DNA of 64,000 nucleotides, taken from Gordionus sp. m RMFG-2023. Its lineage: Eukaryota; Nematomorpha; Gordioida; Chordodea; Parachordodidae. The stretch covers positions 27,824,508-27,888,507 of the forward strand of contig NC_088776.1 in the NCBI RefSeq assembly GCF_954871325.1. The letters run 5' to 3'. Under the pieces are notes generated by a model. It made no database searches. It had not been told where the DNA came from and saw nothing but the letters and a program-made list of their open reading frames with translations. The translations under genes were made by a program, and so were the position numbers. Positions 12,127-22,849 of the stretch are shown here, piece by piece. Each line of letters starts with the position of its first letter. Position 1 is the first letter of the stretch.

Positions 12127-12880
12127 TAGGGTGTACCGATACCACTTTTTGGAAGCCAATCCGATATTCCCGATAATAAATTGATATCGGCTGATTACCG
12201 ATCCGATATCATATATAATTTAGTATTCTGTATAGATACCAATGGTTTTAATTTTTAATATACTTTTTATTAGTATAACAACTATAATTTAACTATATCA
12301 TAACTTAGGTCATTTAAATATATTATAATGATCAGTTATAGTTTATATTCAATTCAATTCTATAAGTATATAAAATATTTTTATTGTTAAATCACTTTTA
12401 TATAATAAGTAATACCATTAATCTATATATATAAACAAATATATTATGAAAATAAATATTTAAAATAATATTTATCATTAATATATCGAAGATTTCTTTT
12501 TAGAAATACCAAAATTTTCGATTTATCAGAGGTCAGACTCCGGCGATGGTAACTATCAATATCACCAGCTAACTAAAAACAGATTCTGAAGAAATTATCG
12601 CACACTTTTATAAACAGAATGTCCAAAAAAATAACAATATGGCAGAATGTTTGTTGATTAATTATTATTATAAAAATATACATAAAAATAGATTTCGATT
12701 TTATTTATAAAAATAAATGATTTTCGATATAACTTTTTTAAATTTTATAACATTTTATTTTTGTTAAAGATGCCATTTTATATCAGATCGGATAGGAAAA
12801 TTTTATAATAGTGGCCGATAACCGATATTTTAAAATGGGTGAAATATCGGCCCTCGATAAAAAATATCGGTACATCCATA
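12127..12880 (-). mobile_element. family A hAT element, copy 3
   Basis: 754 bp, ends TAGGGTGTACCGATACC and GGTACATCCATA, flanks ATGTCAAG and ATGCCAAG (7 of 8). The minus strand encodes AGDIDSYHRRSL and ILVFLKRNLRYI, the hAT C-terminal motif. It interrupts the right arm of X copy 1, whose sequence resumes exactly after the duplication. Confidence 0.85.
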
Positions 12881-13080
12881 ATGCCAAGTTTAGTTCATTT
12901 TAGAGACCGTCTAAAAATCTCGTTTTTTGTTCGATTTGACATGGAATGAATGACCTCCAATAAATTGGCACAGAGTCTTCGTCAAAATTAATCGGCTCAG
13001 GCTTAACTAAAAAAAATCGGCCTTGTCTCAGCCTTAATCGGCTAGGCTCGATTACCCAACTATATTGAACAGTAAAGCAT

Positions 13081-14411
13081 GGCCAAACCGAATAACGGAA
13101 ACCCATAAAAAAATCTTAGTTCCTTTATTAAAAATTAAGAAGATACTTCATACGTCAAGAAAATAATTTTATTAGATGCCATGTATTTAGTTTTTGAACA
13201 ATTTTGTTTAATTTGTAACTAAATTATTGAAAAGGGATTCAAACCTAAATTTTGTAAAATAGCAATGCGGGAAACTTTTTAATGATAAAAAAAATGAATC
13301 TTTATGCTTTCAGTGTTTTGATTCGATATTTTAATTCCTGCAAAAAACTAAAATTGGAAATATAGGTTTCTGCAAAAATTGATTTAGGGGGAAATTGAAA
13401 ATATGATCAACAAATGAATGTTAAATAATCTATTATATACGGTTTGTAAACATTTTTAAAAAAATAAAATGCACGATCAAAGTTCAATGACAAAAAATGG
13501 AACGCATTCGCGTTCAACGTTCTCCTTCAAAAAATGTGAACGTTCGTTTAAAACTTTATGAATAAATTTCTAAGCCTTATTTTTTTTAAAACAATATATT
13601 AGCCATGTTTAAAATTAATAGTTTTATTTTGATACATATAAATACAATATGGGATAGTGAAAAAAAAATTATTTATTAATAAATTAATTTTTAATATAAA
13701 AACTATTATTATATCAAATAAAATTAAATTATTTATAAAATATATCAATGTATAATACTTTAAATTGTGTTCAACATATTTAAGATATAAAACTCTTGAT
13801 AAAAACTTAATAATAATAGTGATTCGATTATAATTTCAAAAAATAAATAAATTCTAAAATATATTAACTATTTTATATTTATTTATCAGAGTTGTTAAAT
13901 AGAAAAAGGTGGTATGGATATTATATTAGAGGTATCTGTAGATACGTTAAATTTTGATATAATTATATTTTATGTTTTTTATATTAAAAGTTAAAACGAT
14001 TTGAATTAAATTCCTAAATTTTATTTTATGCAATGGATAAATTTTATATTATAATTTGTTTATTAATTTAAAAAAATATATATCACAATTTTTAGATAAC
14101 TTTGAAAATAAATTAATATTCGATATTTTGGGCACCCTTAGATAATATAAATTGCACCAGTCATCAAATTTTGAATAATTTTTTTTAAAATAAGTAAAAA
14201 TTTTAATATATTTAATATATACAAATGTAAAACTATTATCATTAAATATAACAACCCCTCTGCCGTCAAGTGCCCTGATAAAAAAAGTTAGCGAGGCTAA
14301 AAATGTCTTTAGTTAAACGAGGTTGTTTAATGATAAAAATTTAATGTTTTATTCTAAATTAAGTATAATGCACACTATAAGTATAATAAAAAATTGTTGC
14401 ATATAGATAGG
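13081..14411. other. AT-rich intergenic DNA
   Basis: No gene seen. At about 13480-13560, repeated GAACG/CGTTC words (AACGCATTCGCGTTCAACG) resemble the segment at about 29810-29900 and look like subterminal motifs of a transposon end. Confidence 0.4.
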
Positions 14412-14501
14412 TTTTAGACGATTAATCTGAATTTAGATCCATTTTAGACGATGTATCTGTATATAGATTCATTTTAGACGATGTATCTGTAAATAGATCC
14501 A
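14412..14501. repeat. 30-bp tandem repeat, three units
   Basis: The unit TTTTAGACGATGTATCTGTA plus ten more bases is repeated three times with a few substitutions (14412, 14442, 14472). Confidence 0.85.
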
Positions 14502-14840
14502 TTTTAAAATATCTTTTAAACTCTGCTATATCGATTATTATAATTCAATAAGCCTATGAAGTACAACCTAATTAAATATTAACGGGCTACTTATAGTTAC
14601 ATTATACAAAATAATAAACATTACAATCAAGTGCTTCTTTAAATTAGAACTTTGAAACTTATATTATACTTTTTGGAAGCACTTTACTGGTAAGGATAAA
14701 ATTAGTTCCTAGGTAAATATTTATTATATATGACCATGGTAATGTAAATTCACCTCATTTTGAATTTTCAGAATCAGATGATGAAATAAAAACATCCATG
14801 CTTATGCTTAATCTATAAAATATAAATAATAAAAAAAATT

Positions 14841-15060
14841 GTGATGTGATAAAGGAAATAACAGATAATTACAAATTATTCCTTTTTCTTAAAAAATAGG
14901 AGTAATTCCGAATACATGTCTGGATCTCTGATGTACATATCTCCCAAAAAATTATGATGTGATAAAGGAAACAACATATAATTACAAATTATTCCTTTTT
15001 CTTAAAAAATAGGAGTAATTTCGAATACATGTCTGGATCTCTGATGTACATATCTCCCAA
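14841..15060. repeat. 113-bp tandem duplication
   Basis: Two copies about 113 bp apart share GATGTGATAAAGGAAA, AAATAGGAGTAATT and ATACATGTCTGGATCTCTGA with only a few differences, so the duplication is recent. It is not coding. Confidence 0.85.
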
Positions 15061-15125
15061 CCCAATAATATGTAAAAGCGAATAAATCAACGAGTGGTTT
15101 ATGGTGACAATATCTAATGTTTTAA

Positions 15126-15858
15126 TAAGGATGTACCGATATTTTTTATAGGATCGGATCGGGCAGATATTTCCCTTATTTTAAAATATCGGTGATCGGC
15201 CAATATTATAAAATTTGCCGATCCGATATAAAATAGCGTCTAAAAATAAAATGTTATAAATTTTTTTAAAAAAATTATATCTAAAATCATTTATTTTTAT
15301 TAATAAAATCCAAATCCATATTTTTTTAATAATAATAATTAATTAATAAACATTCTGCCATATTGTTATTTTTTGCGCATTGTGTTTATAAAATTGTACG
15401 ATAATCTCTTCAAAATCTGTTTTTAGTAAAGCTGGTGATATAAAAAGTTACCATCGCAGCAGGCTGATTTCTGATAAATTGGAGATTGGTATTTCTAAAA
15501 AGAAATCTTCGATATATTAATGTTAAATTCAAATTTTATAATATATTTGTTTATTACTTATTATGTATATAGATTAATGTTGTTACTTATTATATAAAAG
15601 TGATTTAACAATAAAAATATTTTATATACTTTTAGAATTGCAATAGAATTGAATATAAACTATAACTGATCTTATAATATATTTAAATGACATAAGTTAT
15701 GATATAATTAAATTATAGATGTTATACTTACTAATAAAAAGTATATTACAAATTAAAACCATTGGTATCTTTACAGAATACAAAATTAGATATGATATCA
15801 GATCGGTAATCGGCTTATATCAATTTAATATCGGATCGGCCTCCAAAAAGTTATATTA
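15126..15858 (+). mobile_element. family A hAT element, copy 4
   Basis: 733 bp starting TAAGGATGTACCGATA. The right terminal repeat is eroded after CGGCCTCCAAAAAG. Flanks TGTTTTAA and GTTTTTAA are an imperfect duplication. The C-terminal transposase scrap is present near 15400-15500 in degraded form. Confidence 0.7.
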
Positions 15859-16652
15859 GTTTTTAACCTGTATCGCATGCGAATAATATATTAGGAGTTG
15901 GGTCTTTTCGTTATGGTGGAAAATTCATGAATCTTCAAAATGTGCAAGTTTTCTTGAATTGATAAGTGATAGTCTGTAAACTTGAAATTAGCCTAGCCAA
16001 ACCCCTTCCTACTCCAAACTTTTATTTAATTGAGCAAGGGTTTTTTTTCTATCTTTGATAGTCTCTTTTTATGTCATACAATTTAGCTGTAATTGTGAAT
16101 GGTCTCTGATAACACAGGTCCAATTAGATGGGAAATAATAAGAATTGTTATTATGATTTTTATAAAACTTCTTCATTATCTATGAATCCATTTATAAATA
16201 AGTATTTTGGCATTGTTTTTCATAATATGACTATTTTTTACTAAAAAATAAAAGGACTAATAAAAAGCATGTTCAAATATTTTAATAAATATATTTTTGA
16301 ATATGAATAGGATAATTTTTGTGTAAAAGGTATTTTAATTAAAATAATTTGGTGAGAAAAATATAAATAGCATAATTATATCGTATAAATAGTGACAAAT
16401 GTCTTGTCTTTTTATTATATTCAAAAATTTGGTAAAATATAAAAATCTTAAATAAAATAAATTTAGTACAAATGGTGTGGCGACCATTGTATTGATATTG
16501 ATTTTTAAATTCAAATTATTTAGTTAAAAATATAAATTTTAAATAAGAGGATAACTTAAACCATGATACATCCTGATCTCAGGTAAAAAGCTTAAAGGTG
16601 AAATAGACAAGATATTGTAACAGCCCAAGTTACTATGAATCTTACAAATAAG
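15859..16652. other. AT-rich intergenic DNA
   Basis: Nothing recognised; no sustained reading frame or repeat family. Confidence 0.4.
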
Positions 16653-16801
16653 TCCTCTCAAATAAGCTAAGACTGGAGTCCCGTATCAAATGGGAGAAAA
16701 AAATCAATGGCAGATGCTTTCACAATAAATCCTCCCAAATAAGCTGACTGGAGTCCCGTATCAAATGGGAGAAATCAATGACAGATGCCTTCACAATAAA
16801 T
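16653..16801. repeat. 77-bp tandem duplication
   Basis: Two units share AAATAAGCT, GACTGGAGTCCCGTATCAAA and TTCACAATAAAT at a spacing of 77 bp. The surrounding 16.6-17.2 kb is less AT-rich than its neighbours. Confidence 0.8.
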
Positions 16802-17990
16802 GCAAATAGTGAAGCAATCGATTCACTGACTACTGGAAAAAATGTGAACTAAAAGATTAATGGATACTTTATACTCACCCTATTTGACAAAAGAAGGAAA
16901 CCAAATGAAACAAAGAAATCTAATAGTAGGATGAGGATGTACAGGCTGTCATAAAGGACAAGTACTCTATTTAAATATGGTATAAATCCAAAAGCATAGA
17001 ATACAAAAACAAGAGAGTGGCTAGGGTCAAAACACTGGCAGATAAGGATATGTAAGTTCAACTGCAAGGGGTGAAAATAGAGATTACAAATTATTAAAAC
17101 AAGAGAGAAATTTAAGGGGTATAAAAAGAGCTCCAAATGTAATCAAAAATTGATTATAAAGGGAAAAAGATAATGAATTGATGGAAATAATATTTTCAGT
17201 AACTTCTCAACTTTAATCCCCTACAAACAATGTCTAAATAAACACCCCTATGTCAAGATTTAATAAAACTAAAAAATCCTGCTTACGATATAGCTAAATT
17301 TATGAGCGATTTATCATATTTTCTGAGATACTGAGAAAATTATAATTATTACTTAGCAATGTCATCTTATAGGAATTCAGTAAAAATTGCCATAAGTTGT
17401 TTTATTTCTGAGTAATTAAGGAAAAAATTGTGAGCCTTCCAATTTTATTTTGAGCGAAATAATATATTTGTTTTATAATACGATAAAAAGTGAATGATAG
17501 GATTGTTTAATTATTACGGAATTTAATGTTTTATAATGCAACGCTCTATTTTTGATAATAAAAAAACAATATTATAAATGCGTCTATATTTTTCGTTCTA
17601 TCTTAAATTTGGATGTCAATAAAAATGTTCTTATTTTGATATAACCATTTATTTATGTCTACCAAATATATTTAAGTATCAAACTAAATGTAATGTAACA
17701 AGCATGCCAAGGTTTAGCAAACTTCTCAGTATTCAGAATGAAATCTTATTGAATTTATTCAGGTTTGAACCAACCATCCCTGGCCCTATTCATCAGGAAA
17801 GACCGAAGAAAAGCATAGGAGTGATAAAAAAATTATATTGCAATAATAAATTTTATAAACCAATTATAAAAGTTCAATAATCATTATATAAATTTATTAA
17901 GGTTTAACATCTCTATCATTGAATCAATCTTGTACCTATTTTTTAAAATATTATTTAATTAATAAGGTGTTTCAAAATAAAATAGACACT
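16802..17990. other. intergenic DNA of slightly higher complexity
   Basis: A 95-codon minus-strand frame at 16849-17136 is rich in Phe, Leu and Ile and matches no family I know. It may be chance or a decayed repeat. No splice-supported gene was seen. Confidence 0.3.
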
Positions 17991-17994
17991 ATTA

Positions 17995-18250
17995 GTAATT
18001 ATCGCGATAAATGTTTCGTAAAAAATAGTTTTCACTATATTAACTGGCAATTTGGGTTTCGAGATAATGAGTTCGATATGGAATTTTCGAGAATATTGAT
18101 TCGCGATAAAAATTTCGCTGTTATGTATTCGCTAAAAAGAGTTAGCGGTAATAAGTCTCGCTATAAAAATTCGTGATATAGTGTTCGCGAAATAGTATTT
18201 GCGATAAATGTTTCACTATGAAATCTATTTGCGATAAATGTTTAGCTGAA
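17995..18250. repeat. degenerate short-period repeat of TCGCGATAAA / TTCGC words
   Basis: At least eight near-periodic occurrences of words such as CGCGATAAA, TTTCGC and TTCGCGAAATAG fall in 250 bp. Similar GCGAA/GCGAT clusters lie at about 22525-22720 and 50860-51270, the latter beside a pogo/Tigger remnant. They are probably subterminal motifs of related transposons. Confidence 0.5.
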
Positions 18251-18725
18251 TTGACATAGAACCGTAAAAATGTTTGCATGATATTTGTAAAATTTCAACA
18301 TTACTATATTAATTTCATTTCATAATGATATTTGTACTTTTTTAATTTTTTATCTTCATAATAATAAATCAAAATATTATTTAAAAAACTAGGATTAAAC
18401 TAACCTTAAGAAAAAATTAATAAGAATCTTTACAAAAATTAAATTGCAATGTCTAAATACCTTTGTTCGTGGATTAAAGAAAATAGTTTAAATCAAATGA
18501 AATCTGTATAATATGAAGTAAAAATTTAATTTCGTCCATGATGTAAAAAAAACATTCAACAATGCAAACATGTCCAATTTAAAATAACGACAAATCAAAT
18601 AATATCCAACCATACTTTAAAAACAATAATTTACGTGATGATATATTGCAATATCCGAAAAAGACATTCATCTATTACATGATAAAACATTTGCTTAGTT
18701 ATTTATATATAGATGGCACTACAAA

Positions 18726-18811
18726 GAGATCTGCAAAAGTTCGGGCCTAATATTTTTAAAAAAAATTCGGGCAGGGCTGGGTTTGAGAAATTAGGCCCGA
18801 TGCAGATCACT
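18726..18811 (+). mobile_element. family R MITE, minimal 86-bp copy
   Basis: Consists almost only of the two R ends (GAGATCTGCAAAAG and AGGCCCGATGCAGATCACT), flanked by ACTACAAA on both sides (18718-18725 and 18812-18819). Confidence 0.75.
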
Positions 18812-19019
18812 ACTACAAACTATTAAAAAATAACAATCATAAACATAAAATTTGGAAGAATAAAACTCAAAAAATAATGTTAAATATCCTAAGTCCTGAC
18901 ACAAAGAAATACTTGGATTTGAAGAATAATCAATTTTCTTTACTAGCGGATGCAACAAATAATGGAAATAATAAATAAATCCAAATAAGACTGCTATTTT
19001 TTAAAGAATTAGGTTCAAG

Positions 19020-19223
19020 TAGTGTTAAACAGCTCAATCGATTTTTAAAGACAACTCAATATTTTAGCCAGAAAAACATTGCCTGAGCCTCGAGATTTCG
19101 CTAATAAATGTCCAAACCTTTGTTTCATCTATGAAAAAAATCTTTGAGCTTGTGCAATATTTTTCTGAATAAAATATTGAGTTAGCGGTTTTTAAAAATA
19201 GGCTCAGCCCTGTAAAAACACTA
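19020..19223 (+). mobile_element. family T hAT MITE, copy 1
   Basis: 204 bp, ends TAGTGTTAAACAGCTC and AAAAACACTA, exact 8-bp duplication GGTTCAAG (19012-19019 and 19224-19231). It is inserted in the decayed hAT transposase. Confidence 0.85.
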
Positions 19224-19389
19224 GGTTCAAGTAAGTCTCTAAAAAAAATTTCATAGGAATCGGGAAATCGAAAGATATTCCATCTGTGCATGTGCAGAGC
19301 CTTGAAAATGCTAACCTTTTACTATCAAATGCAATAGTTTTTATAATTGATACCGCGAGTGTGATTTTGGAAAAATGCAGAGTGTGAAT

Positions 19390-19619
19390 TAGAGATCTGC
19401 AAAGTTAGGTATATCTAAATTTATCAATTTTATATTGAATTATTTATGTAAAATAAAAAATTTTGATTTTATTTATTGAAACTAAACGCCATTTATTTTG
19501 AGTAATTATAAAAATTAATTTCTATATTAAAATAAATTCGGGCCGGGCCGGCAAAACTTTTTTAATAAAAATTTCGGGCCGGGCCGGGCTTGAAAAATTA
19601 GGCCCGATGCAGATCACTA
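19390..19619 (+). mobile_element. family R hAT MITE
   Basis: 230 bp, ends TAGAGATCTGCAAAG and GATGCAGATCACTA, exact 8-bp duplication GTGTGAAT (19382-19389 and 19620-19627). Confidence 0.9.
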
Positions 19620-19890
19620 GTGTGAATAATGATTAAATTATAATATATACATTATCTCCATTAATTGCCTGTGTCATACATTCACAATGCAAGAAACGGA
19701 CACGATTCATTATCTATAGACATAGAAATAGTTAAGAAATGCTATGCCGAATTCAGCATGTCCATAAACAGGTAAGGGAAATTATGGATTATCTAATTGC
19801 ATGGTCATAACTTCTACCAAGCGTTCCAACAAGATGGACAAGATTAATACCGTCCCTTGAAAATAATTTATAAAAATTACTTTTTGTGTA

Positions 19891-22045
19891 TTATAAAAAA
19901 TTTATTTTTTGAATTATGGTTAATTCTTCCGTTTTTGTTTGAATGAATCTGACAACCCTGGCATAAATTTTTACCATATTTTAAAAAAAATTTGATCATG
20001 CCAATTATATAAAATAAATAATTATAGTTTTAAAAACCGGTATGAACTGATTAGAAGGTTGTCATAACGGTTCGGTTCATAAAATTATCGGCACCCTTTT
20101 CGGGGCCTCAAAAGGGTAAAGATAAAAAATGAGTCTTTTTGAATAATATAGTATGTAATTTTATCTTATGACTATCCAATTGCTGGATGTAGACAAAATG
20201 AACTGATTAAAGAAAGAAAGAAAGAATGTGCGTGCTTTTTCTTTAAGGATGGGATAAAAGCTAACTAAAAATTTTACCTATAGGCTGTAAAATATATTAT
20301 ATTGATCCATAAACTAGCTAATATTTTAATTTTTACTTGACGGATAAATAAATTTCAGTTATTAGTAAAAAATATTTTTCTATTTCCTATTTCCGACAAC
20401 GACAAATGTTATAAATTTTTTTAGTTTATTTATTATAAGGGTTTAATTTCAAGGGCACAATTCTTAATTAAATGAAGGACGCTGCACAACAGGTTCAATG
20501 TTAAAACTCATGAGATCGTTTGTTATGCTTATAAGAGTTCTAGCAATTATTTAAAAAAAATAAACATATTCATCCTTAATGTGTAATCTTGTATTAGGTA
20601 TAAAATATTAAAAACAATAGAGTAGAAATACTCTTACAAGTAGGGCGCAATGTAAGGAACCTTTCAAATTATTTAAAAATATTTTTAATCAGAACTTGGA
20701 ATCAAATGTTCCGTGAGGGAAACTTGGGAAAAATAATGGAACGTTAAAAGAACAGAAACGGTTTATGGTTTATCATAGGAAGTTACCTTTGAAACTTTCC
20801 AAAACAAAAATATTAAAAATTTAAGTCCAGATTCAGTTTTGGGTATTGAAAAATAAGAAACTCTGCTATAATTACCTAGTAACGATTCTATAAGGATTAG
20901 GCAAGGTAATATATTACACTAGCTTAAAATATCCTTCCCTCAAAAATATATATTTACAAATTATGTGTTTTGATCATATAAATTTTTATTTTTGCTAAAT
21001 AATAAATATAATTTGGAATCCAAAATTATAAATTCTTGACCCATTTAAAATTTGTCATTTATTATAAATATATTATCTAATGAAAATTATAAAACAAACC
21101 ATGAAATGTCCTTTAATAGCGAATGAAATAAATTTTACATGATCGTTTGAAAATTAAGTTAAATAAACTTTGACAAGGTGATACCAATTAATAACAAAGC
21201 GCATATATAGATTATTACACGTTAATATCTTTTAAAAACTATATATGGTTACAAGGAATAAGAAAATGACTAATTCCGGTAAAACTCAAATCAAATTAAT
21301 TACATATTTATAAAGTAGCGGTTCATAAAATAACTAATAGAAAAGTTAATTTACAGTTAATTACAAGTTATTAAAAAAAATAAATGATGGATTTATATTA
21401 TTATATCCTAATTAAATCAAATAGCCAATATAAAATTCGAGATTTTTGCGGAAAATGTCAAAAAGCGAGTTTCGAAGATTTATTAAATCAGAAAAGCGAA
21501 TAGAATAAAAATAAAGTTATCGAATATGTTTAAAAAAAATATCATGGAAACTGCAGAGACGGTAAATTCATTAATACTTTTTGGTTTTGCAAGGTATTCT
21601 TAGCCATAAATAAATATATCCATCATATCAGATTAAAATTTTCAATAACTTAGTAAAATCTAATTATTATTTATTTGCCTAAAATTTATAATTTTATTTT
21701 ATGACAATTAGAGACTAGAGGCAAAACACGGGCGAGAAACGCTTAAAATATTTTAATTGACAGGGCAATAAAGTAACGGGCCGTGCTAAGCAAAATTTTT
21801 TTTTGTATATATTTAATGAATTCTGATATTTTATAGAAGTGATAATCCATAAAGTATAGTGTTTTTAATTTATCACTTTTCAATATTATAAATAGTTTTT
21901 ATTTTGGAGTTTCAACAACTATTTTAGTTTAGGTTTTATATTAAAAAAATATTAATCGAGCCGGGCAACCTTAATAAAAAAATTGAAACCGGGCGGAGCA
22001 AAAACTAAATTTCAACCGAAGCGGGTCTAAAAATTTCACCATCTA
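19891..22045. other. AT-rich intergenic DNA
   Basis: At about 20030-20100 there are GGTTCGGTT/ACCGGT words like those at 33250-33390 and 34490-34575, probably a transposon end. A GAAA microsatellite lies at about 20210-20225. R-like GCCGGGC words lie at about 21960-22030. No gene seen. Confidence 0.35.
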
Positions 22046-22049
22046 ACAT

Positions 22050-22450
22050 TCATTTCCCAATGTAACCCTCTAGTCTCTGTCCCAACAAACAAATAAGCCC
22101 GGATGGCCCTAATCCCTTAGAAACAAGAAATACATAAACCCTTTCTTGGCATTATACTTGTTAGATAGTCCAAATCCTATCACTAACTTTATGAGAGCAG
22201 AAAACTAAAAGCCAATAAATATAGCCACCCAAACAAATCTATTATTTATTCCAATCTAAGGTTCCAGACACCTGTGGTTCATTTCGACCTCAAGCCATAA
22301 AATTATTCAAAAAAATAGGACAAAAGCTAAAAGAGGAATTTTACTTATGGCAAAGAATATCCATTGACATTTGCTTCCCAATTCAACTTATTTCTTTCTA
22401 TAATATATTATCTTAGTAGATAACTTATATTTTTTGTTATTGCCTATGTA
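22050..22450 (+). mobile_element. LINE 3' fragment, copy 1
   Basis: The plus strand carries, over more than one frame, the C-terminal hallmarks of the LINE at 22850-25060: LALYLLDSPNP for the WD-T-C-D segment, then KLFKKIGQKLKEEF and LWQRISIDIC (about 22300-22370). Only the 3' end is present, and the next copy starts about 400 bp downstream in the same orientation. Confidence 0.6.
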
Positions 22451-22849
22451 TTTTCTAGATTTTTAATAGTATAGCAATAAAAAATTGTTACAAATTTTAA
22501 TACATTAACCAGACTTTTTGGGGTAATTTTAATAGCGAATTTCGTTTATCATAAGGAATTAAGAGAGCAGATATTATCGTGAAATCAATTTAGCGAATTT
22601 ATTTCCGCAAAATATTTACAGCAAGAACAACGCAAACTTATTATCGCTTTATTTCCGCCAAATCAACCGCGAATATATTTTAGCGAAAACGCGAACCCTT
22701 AATAGTAAATTTTTTCCTCGAATGTATTTGTATCCTAAATTATTAAATTATAAGCGCAAAATATTTTATGGTAAGAGTTGGCTTAAACGCGACCTTCTGA
22801 TATGATGAAAAATAACTTAACAATTTTCTCCAGGTCCCCTCATTAGTGG

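Larger units (their letters stand above)
8360..12960. mobile_element. family X long-inverted-repeat element, copy 1, carrying five insertions
   Basis: The arms at 8360-8858 and 10022-10462 pair with 11202-12126 and 12881-12960. The same arms form the uninterrupted copy at 38469-40213. Insertions in order are Y (8859-9713), R (9742-10014), a TA-flanked element (10203-10368), A (10463-11193) and A (12127-12880). A further Y-like scrap lies at about 11270-11320. No transposase is visible, so it is probably a fold-back or non-autonomous element. Confidence 0.6.
7887..13080. mobile_element. outer inverted-repeat element holding the X nest (tentative)
   Basis: The left end CTGAACAATAGCTGGG with GGCCTATGCCGATTTTGG nearby pairs imperfectly with the right end near 12975-13080 (CCCAACTATATTGAACAG read forward, plus AATCGGCT motifs). 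Everything between, including X copy 1, would be a later insertion. No clear target-site duplication was found. A second inverted pair, GCCTATGCCGATTTTGG and AAATCGGCATAGGC, lies at 7923-8320 and could instead mark a separate 400-bp element. Confidence 0.35.
18880..19890 (+). mobile_element. decayed hAT transposase with two MITE insertions
   Basis: Scattered plus-strand frames show hAT landmarks in order. FSLLADATNNG (about 18935) matches the FSLLvDEsTD region. Near 19735, KKCYAEFSMSINR precedes VPTRWTRLIPSLEN (about 19820-19865), the hAT motif VPTRWLSLLP. The frame is broken by stops and shifts and by a T element (19020-19223) and an R element (19390-19619). Similar in type to the transposase at 55.4-58.5 kb. 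Not functional. Confidence 0.65.

Noticed and set aside
12900-13106. 68-codon minus-strand frame
   Set aside because: Lies across the end of X and the putative outer element; the sequence is repeat-derived.
16849-17136. 95-codon hydrophobic minus-strand frame
   Set aside because: Composition is Phe/Leu/Ile as expected from complementing A-rich DNA; no recognisable family or splice context.
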